A DNA stretch of 64,000 bases from Clostridia bacterium (GCA_017549285.1 JAFYVE010000007.1:22579-86578); one strand, 5' to 3'. Counted from the first letter of the stretch, positions 27,255 through 36,832 are shown. Notes: generated from the letters alone by a model not told the origin. Program-made: numbers and translations.

Positions 27255-28460
27255 TTATTCAATTTCGTTCATTGTATCAATCATTGTTTCTGCAAAAATT
27301 CCGTAACCTCTTTCGGGGTCATTCAGAAAAACGTGAGTAACAGCGCCTACAAACATTCCGTTCTGAATTATGGGACTACCGCTCATTCCCTGGATAATTC
27401 CGCCTGTCTGTTCAATAAGGTCCTCATCTGTTACTTTTATAACCATAGACCTGGACTGTTTTTCTGAGGAATAATTGATTTTTTCAATTTCGATATCGTA
27501 TACTTCAGGACCTTCTTCCGAAACAGTTGAAATTATCTGAGCTTCACCTGTTTTAATTTCAGATTGAGATGCTACGGGGAACATAGAATTATTATCAGTT
27601 TCACTTTCATCATAAATACCGTAAACACCGAATTCATTGTTTTCAAGAATATCACCGAAATCAACGGAAGAAAATACTCCTTTTATCTGCCCTGTCTGCC
27701 CCTTATCGCCTTTCTGACAACCATTCAGTGATGCCTTCATAATATCGCCCTCACTTACAGTAAGAACACTCTTTGTATCAGAATCATAAATTGCGTGACC
27801 GAGAGAAGCAAATTTACCGCTTACAGGATCAGTAAAAGTAAGTGTTCCGATACCTGCGGTACTGTCTTTGAGCCATAATCCGCATCTGTACTTACCTTCA
27901 CTTTCTGAATAGCACGGTTTAAGAGAAAAATAGAAAGTATTATTTTCTCTTTTTACGGTTATACTTACATTTTCACCTTCCGATAAAGATACTTTCTGTG
28001 AAAAATCTGATACGGATTTTACAATTTCATCATTTATATGGGTAATTATATCCCCTTTTCTGATACCGCATACCTGCCCCGGACTGATTAATCCGTTTAT
28101 TGTGTCAACATCCTGAACATCAACAACAAGAAGACCATCAGTATAGATTTTTATTCCTACAAGATTTCCTCCGATATTTACATATTTTCTGTCTGTTTCA
28201 ATTGCTTCAACCTGTGTTACGGGAATAATTCCGAACAATGAGATATCAGCAGATGTTTCTCCGTCTGTTCTACCCTTAAAAACAGGGATTGTTGATTCCG
28301 ATTTTGTTACATTGAAAACTGTCATATAATTATACGACTCGACATTATCATAAAACACAAATTTTTCAGGATGATAAATTGTTCCCAATGTTATAAATAC
28401 AAAAACTATTACACACAATACTGACAAGAAAACATCTGTAATTTTTATTAATTTTTTCAT
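27255..28460 (-). CDS. spoIVB: SpoIVB serine peptidase (stage IV sporulation protein B)
   Basis: Forespore-secreted S55 serine protease that triggers pro-sigma-K processing. The 401-aa product has an N-terminal membrane/secretion helix (residues 5-27), a PDZ domain (about 115-190, with ISPGQVCGIRKGDIITHIND), the His-containing FASLGHAIYDSDT and the catalytic Ser in IQGMSGSPIIQNG. In some Clostridia it works without the B. subtilis SpoIVFA/FB set; neither is in this window. Confidence 0.94.
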   Translation of the reverse strand: MKKLIKITDVFLSVLCVIVFVFITLGTIYHPEKFVFYDNVESYNYMTVFNVTKSESTIPVFKGRTDGETSADISLFGIIPVTQVEAIETDRKYVNIGGNLVGIKIYTDGLLVVDVQDVDTINGLISPGQVCGIRKGDIITHINDEIVKSVSDFSQKVSLSEGENVSITVKRENNTFYFSLKPCYSESEGKYRCGLWLKDSTAGIGTLTFTDPVSGKFASLGHAIYDSDTKSVLTVSEGDIMKASLNGCQKGDKGQTGQIKGVFSSVDFGDILENNEFGVYGIYDESETDNNSMFPVASQSEIKTGEAQIISTVSEEGPEVYDIEIEKINYSSEKQSRSMVIKVTDEDLIEQTGGIIQGMSGSPIIQNGMFVGAVTHVFLNDPERGYGIFAETMIDTMNEIE

Positions 28461-28563
28461 TTCACACCTCCGCTTTTAATTCTCATAAATAATGTGGCTT
28501 TTAAATACTGCATTATTAACGGAATATTTTATTGTGACGGAAATGCGACAAAGTAAAATTATG

Positions 28564-28599
28564 TAAAAAAATATAACCGTCATTATCTGACGGTTATAT
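28564..28599 (-). terminator. Intrinsic terminator of prmA
   Basis: Twelve-base stem ATATAACCGTCA/TGACGGTTATAT, five-base loop, then seven T on the minus strand, seven bases past the prmA stop. Confidence 0.88.
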
Positions 28600-28605
28600 A
28601 AAAAA

Positions 28606-29529
28606 TTATTTTTTCATACATTCAAAACAAAGCCAGCCTGCTTCTTCGTGACGGGCAATAATTTTAAAGCCGTATTCATCGAGTGCTGCAACAACTTCAG
28701 GCTCACGCATATCAATAATTCCCGAAACGATGTAAACACTGTCTTCATTCATAAATTCGTCTACACCTTTTGAAAGCATAATGATGGCGTCTGCAACAAT
28801 GTTTGCAGCAATAACATCGAATTTACCTGAAACTTTATCGGTAAGATTACCGTGATGAAGAGTATATTTTGATTCTTCAATTTTGTTTCTGTCAGCATTT
28901 TCCCTTGCTGTCTTGACTGCAAGTTTATCGATATCAACACCTACTGCACTTTCAGCACCGAGAAGAAGAGAAGCTATAGAAAGAATACCGCTGCCGCAAC
29001 CGATATCAAGCATTTTACAACCGGGCTTAATATATTTTTCAATTGAAGCCAGACAGAGTCTTGTTGTTTCGTGCGAACCTGAACCGAATGCAAGTCCCGG
29101 TTCAAGATGAAGGACAACCCTGTCTCCTGCATCGACTTCGTCTTTCCAGATAGGCTGAATAAGAAGTCTTTCACCGACGGGCATAGGCTTGAAATATTTC
29201 TTCCAGTTATTTTCCCAGTCTGCATTCTTACAAAGAACTGTATCAATATCAAAATCAATATTTTCGGCTATAAGTCTGTCTTTTATAAATGAAACAGCTT
29301 CATTGGGATTTTCCTCCGGAGAAATGTAAACGTGAACAATACCCTTTGATCTGTCACGTGCAAGAAGCTCTTCGTCAATAAGGTCAATATGTGCTATTTC
29401 AAGAACAGCATCTTCCATATCTGAATAATCTTCAATATATATTCCGTAAGGAACAGTCATAGAAACAATTGCTCCCGCTTCATCAACTCTTTCAACGGGA
29501 ACTGTTACTTTAATTTCGGTCCAATCCAT
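28606..29529 (-). CDS. prmA: Ribosomal protein L11 methyltransferase
   Basis: SAM-dependent methylase that trimethylates ribosomal protein L11. The 307-aa product shows MDWTEIKVTVP at the start, LHLEPGLAFGSGSHETTRLCL, the SAM loop MLDIGCGSGILSIASLLLG, VDIDKLAVKTARENA, and the substrate-site NIVAD motif in DVIAANIVADAII. RBS AGAGGT upstream. Confidence 0.94.
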   Translation of the reverse strand: MDWTEIKVTVPVERVDEAGAIVSMTVPYGIYIEDYSDMEDAVLEIAHIDLIDEELLARDRSKGIVHVYISPEENPNEAVSFIKDRLIAENIDFDIDTVLCKNADWENNWKKYFKPMPVGERLLIQPIWKDEVDAGDRVVLHLEPGLAFGSGSHETTRLCLASIEKYIKPGCKMLDIGCGSGILSIASLLLGAESAVGVDIDKLAVKTARENADRNKIEESKYTLHHGNLTDKVSGKFDVIAANIVADAIIMLSKGVDEFMNEDSVYIVSGIIDMREPEVVAALDEYGFKIIARHEEAGWLCFECMKK

Positions 29530-29540
29530 AATATACCTCT

Positions 29541-30593
29541 TTAATATTTATTGTGAACATCCTCTGCAAAACAGAGCATATTTTTAAATTCAATCACCTT
29601 GCCGTCATCAAGGACAGCCTTACCTGACATTCTGCCGAATACCTGATGCTGATCGGTAATGATAAATTTGACATCAATTTTGGCTGCTCTGTCAAGTACA
29701 GGAATAAAATCAGCCTCAAATCTTCCGTCAGACGATGTGAATGTCCAAGGTTTCATATATTCTTTATTTCCGTTTTCATCGGTAGGAATATTGAAACTGA
29801 TATCATCAAACTTATGTGCCTTACCATTATAGAAAATAACATTTTCACTTGCAGCTGATGTATTACCAAAACCGTAACCTATATTGAAGCCGAATGGTTT
29901 ACCGTTGATATCACAGTTGCCTGAACCCCAATACCATGTATTATCGTAAGTCCATACACCTCTGCCCCAGTCGAGTGTGCCGAAGTCTGTTTTCGGATTG
30001 AATTTATATTCTTTTCCGTCAAAGCAAACGGAACCCGATGCTCTCATACAATTAATTTTCTGATTATAATAGAATGCTGTTTCCTTTTCAGCCCACGGTG
30101 TGGCTATAACCATTGTATCCATATAGGGCTCACAGAGTTTTATGTTGCAGGAAAAATTTTTACCGTCAAGAAAATCATCAAAATTGCATATGATAGTGCG
30201 TTGATTTTCGGTTTTATAATAATCAAGTTTAAGCTTTTTATTATGGAAAGAAACATTACCCTTTTCGCTTGTTGCAGGCATTTTCATTTTACCCATCGGG
30301 AAAGGTGTAAGAACGGTATTTGTATGCTCCCAAGGATTCTTTTCATCGGTAAAATCAAGAAGGCTTACCGATTGAAGACCGATATATCCGTCATCTGAAA
30401 TTGTGAAAGCAACACCGAAATCCTGCCCCATAACAAGATAATAATCCCATTCTTTTATACGGAATGAAGGTGCTTTTATCATTTTACGGTCATACTGTTG
30501 ATAAAGTCGTCTTGACCAGCCGGGCTCAGCAAGTCTGCCCTGTTTATCAAGCAAAGGTTGAATTTTCTTTATTTCGTGGTTACGCTCTGCCAT
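29541..30593 (-). CDS. DUF2804-family protein
   Basis: A 350-aa protein resembling the DUF2804 family, whose function is not established. Seen: HEIKKIQPLLDKQGRLAEPG, WSRRLYQQYDR near the N-terminus, a central FGTLDWGRGVWTYDNTWYWG and FNIGYGFGNTSAASEN. Beta-rich, no signal peptide, no membrane helix. ATG 30593 has GAGGTG upstream; the in-frame GTG nine bases earlier is part of that site. It sits between prmA and a YhaM-type gene with gaps of about 12 bases. Confidence 0.8.
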   Translation of the reverse strand: MAERNHEIKKIQPLLDKQGRLAEPGWSRRLYQQYDRKMIKAPSFRIKEWDYYLVMGQDFGVAFTISDDGYIGLQSVSLLDFTDEKNPWEHTNTVLTPFPMGKMKMPATSEKGNVSFHNKKLKLDYYKTENQRTIICNFDDFLDGKNFSCNIKLCEPYMDTMVIATPWAEKETAFYYNQKINCMRASGSVCFDGKEYKFNPKTDFGTLDWGRGVWTYDNTWYWGSGNCDINGKPFGFNIGYGFGNTSAASENVIFYNGKAHKFDDISFNIPTDENGNKEYMKPWTFTSSDGRFEADFIPVLDRAAKIDVKFIITDQHQVFGRMSGKAVLDDGKVIEFKNMLCFAEDVHNKY

Positions 30594-30605
30594 AATGAAC
30601 ACCTC

Positions 30606-31574
30606 TTAATCAAGATTAACTTTTGTATCGGGAGCTTTTCTGCCGTGATTATAGAATTTTCTGTCGTGCAGAGCCCACTGACGGTTACTGAATTCACGGG
30701 GAGCGACATCAGCAAGACAGTTTTCAATTTCATAAATATTTGCATCAAGAGAGTCAAGCTCGGAAAGAATCTCAGCTTCAAGGAAAAGAGGTCTTGTTGC
30801 AGCACCGTATTCAGGCTCACCGTGATGTGATATAAGCATATGTTCAAGGAGCACAGCTGTATCTCTGTCTACACCTTTTTCTCTTGCGATTCTGTCAATT
30901 GCCATAGCCCCCATCACAAGATGACCTACAAGAGTACCTTCAGGAGTATAACCGTCAACAAGTCCTGATGAAGAAATAACAAATTCGTCTGTTTTACAAA
31001 CATCGTGAAGAATTGCTCCTGAAATGAGAAGTTCTCTGTCAACTGAGGGATAAATTGATGCAACACATTCACAGAGCTTGACAATAGAAAGAGTATGCAT
31101 AAGAAGCCCGCCACGGATTGCGTGATGAAGTCTGAATGCAGCAGGACAATCAAGCATTCTGCTACCGTATTCATCAAGTACGGCATTAACAAGCTTTTTT
31201 AATGAATCATTTGAGAAAGCATTTACTTTATCACGGATTGTCTGCATCATATATTCACCTGAATAATCAGCTGAAGGTATGATATCAGACATATCAACAT
31301 TATCGTTATCCCATTTAGCTCTTATTCTGTCAATTCTTAACTGCGGAGTTCCGTTATATTCTGAAATAACGCCTCTGATTTTAACAATACTGTTAGCTTC
31401 GGGCAGAAAACCGCCTTCACGGAAATCCCACATTTTTGCATTGATTTCACCTGATTTATCAGCAAGGTGCATATCAAGAAAAATCGAGCCGTTTTTTGCT
31501 GTTTTTTTATCACAGGTTTTTACAAGCGCAAAACCTTCAACGGTGCCGTTGCCGTCAATTTCCTTAAAGTTCAT
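30606..31574 (-). CDS. yhaM: 3'-5' exoribonuclease of the YhaM family (OB-fold + HD)
   Basis: A 322-aa protein with an N-terminal OB-fold (GFALVKTCDKKTAKNG, then GEINAKMWDF) and a C-terminal HD metal-dependent domain (LHHAIRGGLLMHTLSI, GAILHDVCKTDE, then HMLISHHGEPEYGA). This is the YhaM layout, a 3'-5' exoribonuclease. ATG 31574 (MNFKEI) is preferred; it overlaps the GtrA-type gene end by 11 bases. Confidence 0.88.
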   Translation of the reverse strand: MNFKEIDGNGTVEGFALVKTCDKKTAKNGSIFLDMHLADKSGEINAKMWDFREGGFLPEANSIVKIRGVISEYNGTPQLRIDRIRAKWDNDNVDMSDIIPSADYSGEYMMQTIRDKVNAFSNDSLKKLVNAVLDEYGSRMLDCPAAFRLHHAIRGGLLMHTLSIVKLCECVASIYPSVDRELLISGAILHDVCKTDEFVISSSGLVDGYTPEGTLVGHLVMGAMAIDRIAREKGVDRDTAVLLEHMLISHHGEPEYGAATRPLFLEAEILSELDSLDANIYEIENCLADVAPREFSNRQWALHDRKFYNHGRKAPDTKVNLD

Positions 31575-32130
31575 TGTTTTCGCCTTCCTTTGATTTTTTT
31601 CTGAATATAACAAGTTTACTCATAACATAATTAAAAAAAACAACAAAAACAGCCATAAGGAGCTTTGCTGTCCATTTACTGAAATTCTCGGTTGTGTAAT
31701 CGGTATTATTGAGAATATTTCTTACAAGCATAAATCCGAGAGACTCAAAAACAACAAACGAAACAATTCTTGCCGCAAAGAAAGAAACAAGTTCTTTTAT
31801 AATAATCTGAAATTTTGTTTCTTTGCTTTCAAAGACCCAGAGTTTATTCGTTACATAAGCAAAAAGTACAGCTATAACCCAGGCAATCAGTGTTGAAACA
31901 TCTTCAAATGTTATTCTGAAAAGATAACCTGAAAGAGAAAACTGACCTAAAGAACCATTTCCGAGTATTTTGTCAGACACAAAAAACACACAGAGATTCA
32001 CAACTGTTGTCATTACACCGAAAAACAGATACAGAATCATTTCATAGGTCAGAAGTTTTCCGATAACAGGTACACCTAAAAAGAATTTAAAAAATTTAAT
32101 TGAGAAAATTTTATCATATAATTTTTTCAA
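31564..32130 (-). CDS. GtrA-like membrane protein
   Basis: 188 aa with four membrane helices (about residues 30-50, 74-95, 112-132, 158-175) and the GtrA pattern YLFFGVMTTVVNLCVFF, VAYVTNKLWVFESK-type loop and NYVMSKLVIFRKK at the end. GtrA-type proteins are thought to move lipid-linked sugars or to support polysaccharide modification. The neighbours give no further clue. Confidence 0.85.
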   Translation of the reverse strand: MKKLYDKIFSIKFFKFFLGVPVIGKLLTYEMILYLFFGVMTTVVNLCVFFVSDKILGNGSLGQFSLSGYLFRITFEDVSTLIAWVIAVLFAYVTNKLWVFESKETKFQIIIKELVSFFAARIVSFVVFESLGFMLVRNILNNTDYTTENFSKWTAKLLMAVFVVFFNYVMSKLVIFRKKSKEGENNEL

Positions 32131-32259
32131 ATTATTACTTCCTTATAATTAATCCTTATATATATTAGCACTTATTACTGACTTTTGCAACATCACATCG
32201 GGATATTTTTTAATTAAACGGAGAAACTAAACGTACCATATCAAAGAAAGGTGATTAAA

Positions 32260-32448
32260 ATGACAAAAAAGACTATGAACGTAACAAAAACAATCGGCGC
32301 AATAATGGCTGTGGGCGGTGCCGCAGCTATGGTCGGCTCTGCTATGATGAGCAGTAATAATGCCACAAAAAAACAGGTAAAAAGAACAGCAAACAAAGCA
32401 TTCAAAACAATAAATGGTGTTCTTGACGGAATTCAGAGTATGATATAA
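32260..32448 (+). CDS. Small protein with one hydrophobic segment
   Basis: 62 aa, starting at ATG 32260 with AAAGGTG seven bases upstream. Residues 9-30 are a small-residue hydrophobic stretch (GAIMAVGGAAAMVGSAMM), followed by a basic helix KKQVKRTANKAF. It could be a membrane-associated peptide; I do not recognise the family. It precedes a PdaA-like gene by 38 bases and may share its transcript. Confidence 0.65.
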   Translation: MTKKTMNVTKTIGAIMAVGGAAAMVGSAMMSSNNATKKQVKRTANKAFKTINGVLDGIQSMI

Positions 32449-32486
32449 TACAGCCTTGTGCTGTTACATAAAGGAGGAGTTAAAAA

Positions 32487-33431
32487 ATGAAAAGAACACT
32501 TTCATTTATTCTCATAATCACTGTAATTTTCTGTTCCTGTAACAGAGAAACGATAAAAGAAAAATCAAAAATATCTGCATCGGAAGAAAATACCGAGATG
32601 AACATTCCTTTATACAGAATGAATGAGATTCAATATGGCAAAAAATCTGATAAAAGTTCGCTTCTCACAGGACTTGATCCGTTACCCGTTATTGAAAGCT
32701 TCACATATAAATCAGAAAGAAACAATCTGAGCACAAAAAAGATTTCTCACAGTTACGGAGTTGCAAAAAATAATAAGCCTCACGAAATATCTGTTGAATC
32801 ACAAAAAAAATTTGATAAAAACAGTTTTAATGCTCTGACAGTTGATCTGAACACAGAAAAGAATGTTTATCTGACTTTCGATGTAGGTTATGATAACGGA
32901 TATACGGAAATGATTCTTGATACACTTAAAGAAAAAAATGTAAAAGCAGCATTCTTCTGTACGGTTGATGAAATGAAATCAAATCCCGATGCAATTGCAA
33001 GAATGATCAATGAAGGGCATATTGTAGGGAATCACACAGAAAACCACCCTTCAATGGATGAGCTGACATCAGAAGAAATGATAAAAGAAGTTCTCGGCTT
33101 TGATAATTATATCCGGACAAATTTCGGTTATTCTTCACCTTATTTCAGATTTCCTAAAGGTGAATATTCGGAAAAAGCACTTGATGTACTCAATTCTATG
33201 GGTTATATGTGTGTTTTCTGGTCACTTGCTTATGCTGACTGGGATACAGATAATCAGAAAGGAGCTTCATTTGCTGTTAAAACCGTATGCGACAGAATTC
33301 ATCCGGGAGCAGTGATACTTCTTCACGCAGTAAGCCGTGATAATGCTTACGGACTTGGAGTTATGATTGACAATATACGTAACTACGGATATAACTTTGC
33401 AAATCCTGATAAATATTGGAATAATAATTGA
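32487..33431 (+). CDS. Polysaccharide deacetylase, PdaA-like, probable lipoprotein
   Basis: A 314-aa NodB-fold deacetylase. N-terminus is a hydrophobic signal ending in a possible lipobox (FCSC, residues 15-18). NodB motifs: TFDVGYDNGYT (first Asp kept, second metal-type Asp replaced, as in PdaA where it is Asn), GHIVGNHTENHP (motif 2), YFRFPKGEYSEKAL (motif 3), ILLHAVSRDNAYG (motif 5 region). PdaA-type enzymes make muramic-delta-lactam of spore cortex, which fits this spore former. The nadA promoter overlaps its stop codon. Confidence 0.87.
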   Translation: MKRTLSFILIITVIFCSCNRETIKEKSKISASEENTEMNIPLYRMNEIQYGKKSDKSSLLTGLDPLPVIESFTYKSERNNLSTKKISHSYGVAKNNKPHEISVESQKKFDKNSFNALTVDLNTEKNVYLTFDVGYDNGYTEMILDTLKEKNVKAAFFCTVDEMKSNPDAIARMINEGHIVGNHTENHPSMDELTSEEMIKEVLGFDNYIRTNFGYSSPYFRFPKGEYSEKALDVLNSMGYMCVFWSLAYADWDTDNQKGASFAVKTVCDRIHPGAVILLHAVSRDNAYGLGVMIDNIRNYGYNFANPDKYWNNN

Positions 33432-33456
33432 CAAAATATTACTACAGGAATATAAT
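33428..33456 (+). promoter_or_regulatory. Sigma-A-type promoter for nadA-mnmA
   Basis: TTGACA (33428-33433), 17-base spacer, TATAAT (33451-33456). The -35 box overlaps the stop codon of the deacetylase gene. Confidence 0.8.
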
Positions 33457-33486
33457 AAAAGAAATATATTTCAGAGGTGCTTTTGT

Positions 33487-34401
33487 ATGTTATATGATAT
33501 TCAGAAAGAGATTCTCAGATTAAAGAAAGAGAAAGATTTTTGCATACTTGCACACAGTTATCAGAGTGAAGATATACTTGATATTGCTGATTTCACAGGT
33601 GACTCATATGCACTCAGCGTAAAGGCTAAAGGTATCAGCAATCAGAACATTCTTATGTGCGGTGTCCGTTTTATGGCTGAAACCGCAAAACTTCTCTCAC
33701 CGGAAAAAAATGTCTATCTTGCAAACCCTGATGCCGGTTGTCCTATGGCAGAACAGTTTTCGAAAGAATATATTCAGAAACTCATAAATGATGAATATAA
33801 AGGATATGCAGTAGTTGCATATATCAACACAACAACTGCACTCAAAACAGTATGTGATGTATGTGTAACTTCATCATCAGCTGTTAAAATTGTCAAGAAT
33901 ATGCCTGAAAAAAATATTCTTTTTATTCCTGACTGCAATCTCGGAGCTTATGTTGCTGAAAACTGTCCCGAAAAAAATATAAAACTTCTTAACGGAGGTT
34001 GCCCCGTCCACGCTGCAATAACAAAAGAAGAAGCGCTTGCATCTAAAGCAAAACATCCCGATGCACTTCTTCTTGTTCATCCCGAATGCAGAAAAGAAGT
34101 TACAGACCTTGCAGATTTTGCAGGTTCAACAGCTGACATAATGAACTTTGCAATGAGTTCAGATGCAAAAGAATTCATTATAGGAACAGAAAACAGCATT
34201 ATTCAGCATTTACAGATTATGTGTCCTGATAAAAAGTTTTTTGTTATGTCAAAAAATCTCATATGCAACGATATGAAACTTACTACCATTACCGATGTTT
34301 ACAACACAATTGCAGGTTTCGGCGGTGAAGAAATCATTCTCGATGACGAAACAATCACAAAAGCTGTAGGTTGTATTAACAAAATGATTGAGTTGGGCTG
34401 A
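33487..34401 (+). CDS. nadA: Quinolinate synthase
   Basis: 4Fe-4S enzyme that makes quinolinate for NAD. The 304-aa product shows ILAHSYQSEDILDIADFTGD, the first Cys in MCGVRFMAETAKLLSP, PDAGCPMAEQF, the second Cys region NGGCPVHAAIT, and HPECRKEV. ATG 33487 is the family start; upstream open frame lies in the promoter. nadB and nadC are not beside it, which is unusual since the three normally cluster. Only four bases separate it from mnmA. Confidence 0.93.
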   Translation: MLYDIQKEILRLKKEKDFCILAHSYQSEDILDIADFTGDSYALSVKAKGISNQNILMCGVRFMAETAKLLSPEKNVYLANPDAGCPMAEQFSKEYIQKLINDEYKGYAVVAYINTTTALKTVCDVCVTSSSAVKIVKNMPEKNILFIPDCNLGAYVAENCPEKNIKLLNGGCPVHAAITKEEALASKAKHPDALLLVHPECRKEVTDLADFAGSTADIMNFAMSSDAKEFIIGTENSIIQHLQIMCPDKKFFVMSKNLICNDMKLTTITDVYNTIAGFGGEEIILDDETITKAVGCINKMIELG

Positions 34402-34404
34402 TTT

Positions 34405-35481
34405 ATGAAAAAAGCACTTATTGCTATGAGCGGAGGAATTGACAGCTCTGTCACAGCATTTCTTATGAAACAGAAAGGTTATGACTGTACCGGTATAACC
34501 TTCCGTATGTTTGATAAAACAGATAAATTGTTCGGTTTTGATATTGCTGATGCAGATAAAGATATTCGTGATGCAGAAAATGTCTGCAAAACTGTCTGTA
34601 TTCCGTTTATGGAATACGATGCATCTGAAGAATTCAGAAAATATGTAATAAATAATTTTGTTTCTGTTTATGAAAAAGGCGGGACTCCGAACCCGTGTGT
34701 AGAATGCAACAGATATATAAAATTCCGTCTTCTTACAAAAATTGCAGATAAACTCGGTTTTGATGTTACTGTGACCGGACATTATGCTGATATAGGCTTT
34801 GATAACGGCAGATATTACATAAAAAAAGCTGCCGATGACAAAAAAGATCAGAGTTATGTTCTTTATTCATTGACTCAGGAACAACTCAGTAAACTTTATT
34901 TCCCTCTTTCACAGATTACAAAAGAAGAAGCAAGACAAATTGCTGAAGATAACGGCTTTGTAAATGCAAAAAAAGGTGACAGTCAGGATATCTGTTTTAT
35001 TCCTGACGGTGACTATGCATCTTTTATCAGACGTCTTACAAACAAAACTTACCCTAACGGTAAATTTATTGATACCCAGGGAAATGTTCTCGGCAAACAT
35101 AACGGACTTATCAATTATACGGTAGGTCAGAGAAAAGGACTTGGAATTGCTCTGGGATATCCGGCATATGTCAAATGTAAAGATATACGTTCCAACACTG
35201 TCACTCTGTCAAGTGATGAATTACTTTATGAAAAAGAAATAATTGCCGATAATTTCAATTTTATGGCTTCGGAATCATTCCCCGCTCCTGTAAGATGTGT
35301 TGCCAAAATCAGATATGCTCACAAAGGTGCTGATGCAACAGTAATTCAGATTGATTCTGACAAAGTAAAAATTATTTTCGATTCACCGCAAAGAGCCCCC
35401 ACAGACGGTCAGTCTGTTGTTTTATATAACAATGATATAGTACTCGGTGGCGGATTAATTAACACGAAGGAGAAAATATAA
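34405..35481 (+). CDS. mnmA: tRNA 2-thiouridylase
   Basis: Thiolates U34 of Lys, Glu and Gln tRNAs. The 358-aa product has the PP-loop AMSGGIDSSVTAFLMKQKG, the first catalytic Cys in GTPNPCVECNRYIKF, GHYADI, DQSYVLYSLTQEQL, the second Cys in GDSQDICFIPDG, and the NYTVGQRKGLGIALGYP block. Its stop is followed directly by the next ATG. Confidence 0.95.
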   Translation: MKKALIAMSGGIDSSVTAFLMKQKGYDCTGITFRMFDKTDKLFGFDIADADKDIRDAENVCKTVCIPFMEYDASEEFRKYVINNFVSVYEKGGTPNPCVECNRYIKFRLLTKIADKLGFDVTVTGHYADIGFDNGRYYIKKAADDKKDQSYVLYSLTQEQLSKLYFPLSQITKEEARQIAEDNGFVNAKKGDSQDICFIPDGDYASFIRRLTNKTYPNGKFIDTQGNVLGKHNGLINYTVGQRKGLGIALGYPAYVKCKDIRSNTVTLSSDELLYEKEIIADNFNFMASESFPAPVRCVAKIRYAHKGADATVIQIDSDKVKIIFDSPQRAPTDGQSVVLYNNDIVLGGGLINTKEKI

Positions 35482-36798
35482 ATGAAAAATGTTATTGCAC
35501 TCGGACTTTCTGTAATACTGTTTATGTCATCATTTATTATTACCGGTGCCGAAACTGACGATACTGAAAAAGTGCTCACAGAGAAGATTACAGAAGTGTT
35601 TTCAGACATAGGCACAACTATTCCTGAAACAACAACAAAAAAGATAGAAACAACAAAAGCACCTGAATCCACAACAAAAGAATCCGAAACAACAACAAAA
35701 GCCAAAAATCCCACAAAGCTTCCTTCAGGCTATTATAAAGGTGATGTAAACAAGGACGGGTTTATTACTGCATCAGATGCAAGAACTGTTCTTAAATTCA
35801 GCGCCAAGCAGGTAAAACTCACAGAACAGCAGTGCGTTATTTCTGACATCAATTCAAACAAAACCGTTAATGCTCAGGATGCAAGACTTACTCTCAGAAT
35901 GGCAGCAAAGCTTGATAAAATCATTCCATGTCCTGAAGCAAAAAATGCAAGTACAACCAAATATCTTGATAAATACGGCAACAATGGTGTTTATAAACCA
36001 TCACTTTCAGGTTTTTCAACAAATATAACCGATGAAAGTGTTTACCCTGTAATCAAAGAACTTGAAAACTTCTGTTCAAGATACAGAAACTCTGTAACAT
36101 TCTATTTTACAGATGTAAATGAAGAATACTATATTCAATACAACAGCAACAGAGTTTTCAGAACACAGTGTACTGTAAAAGCTCCGTTTGTTAAGAGTAT
36201 GCTTGTTTATATGGAAGAAAACAACATCTCTCTTGACAAAGTTCTTTATCTTAAAAGCAGCCAGAGAAACAGATGGCCAGGTCACTATCTCGGCAGCTAC
36301 AGCGCAGGAACAGCTTTTACAATAAGAGATATTCTTTATTATTGTATCAGGAACAGTGACAACGTAGCGTATCAGATGTTGTTTGACTATTTCGGAACTG
36401 ATATTTTCAATAAAAATGCGGAAAAACTCGGTGCTGATTTAAGACTCGGAAGTTACATTTTCGGTGAAACAAGTGCTTCCGATATGACAAAATTCTTCCT
36501 TGATATCTATCGTTACGACGGTAAATATTCTAAAGAATTCAGAACTCACCTTGCAAATTCCAATACTTCTCCCCTTATCCGCAACGGAATTCCGAGCAGT
36601 GTCCAGATTATGAGAAAATCAGGTAGCGGCGGCAGTCAGACAATAGGTTATCACGATTGTGCAATTGTTATGACTGAAACACCTTATGTACTTGTTATTT
36701 ACACATCAGTAAACAAAACAAATAATTATGACAAGTCACCATTTTACTATATAGCAAACTATACTTATAAAATCCAGAATAAGTTAATGGAGAATTAA
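35482..36798 (+). CDS. Secreted dockerin protein with beta-lactamase-fold domain, Cys in place of catalytic Ser
   Basis: 438 aa. Signal peptide (residues 1-23), a Thr-rich linker of ETTTK-type repeats (about 50-75), a type I dockerin (about 84-150: two calcium loops, GDVNKDGFITASDAR and SDINSNKTVNAQDAR), then a class A beta-lactamase-like domain. That domain has the SDN motif as IRNSDNVAYQML and a KSG triad as MRKSGSGG, but the SxxK nucleophile site reads QCTVK with Cys230. It could be an inactive binding domain, a Cys hydrolase, or a peptidase. The dockerin implies docking to a cohesin scaffold. The RBS overlaps the mnmA end. The element at 36812 begins 14 bases after its stop. Confidence 0.83.
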   Translation: MKNVIALGLSVILFMSSFIITGAETDDTEKVLTEKITEVFSDIGTTIPETTTKKIETTKAPESTTKESETTTKAKNPTKLPSGYYKGDVNKDGFITASDARTVLKFSAKQVKLTEQQCVISDINSNKTVNAQDARLTLRMAAKLDKIIPCPEAKNASTTKYLDKYGNNGVYKPSLSGFSTNITDESVYPVIKELENFCSRYRNSVTFYFTDVNEEYYIQYNSNRVFRTQCTVKAPFVKSMLVYMEENNISLDKVLYLKSSQRNRWPGHYLGSYSAGTAFTIRDILYYCIRNSDNVAYQMLFDYFGTDIFNKNAEKLGADLRLGSYIFGETSASDMTKFFLDIYRYDGKYSKEFRTHLANSNTSPLIRNGIPSSVQIMRKSGSGGSQTIGYHDCAIVMTETPYVLVIYTSVNKTNNYDKSPFYYIANYTYKIQNKLMEN

Positions 36799-36832
36799 AA
36801 AAATCCCCTCAGAAGACGGGTGCGCCACAGTG
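36798..36832. other. attL: left junction of the integrated element
   Basis: Host side AAAAAATCCCCTC (36798-36810), shared core GAAGA (36812-36816), element side CGGGTGCGCCACAGTG (36817-36832). The host part is the left half of a split terminator whose right half is at 50904-50916. Confidence 0.75.

Noticed and set aside
35640-35710. Short tandem repeats resembling a CRISPR or VNTR
   Set aside because: They are codons of the Thr-rich linker in the dockerin protein; no spacer structure.
36798-36832. tRNA gene as integration target
   Set aside because: No tRNA-like cloverleaf at either junction; the target is the split terminator.
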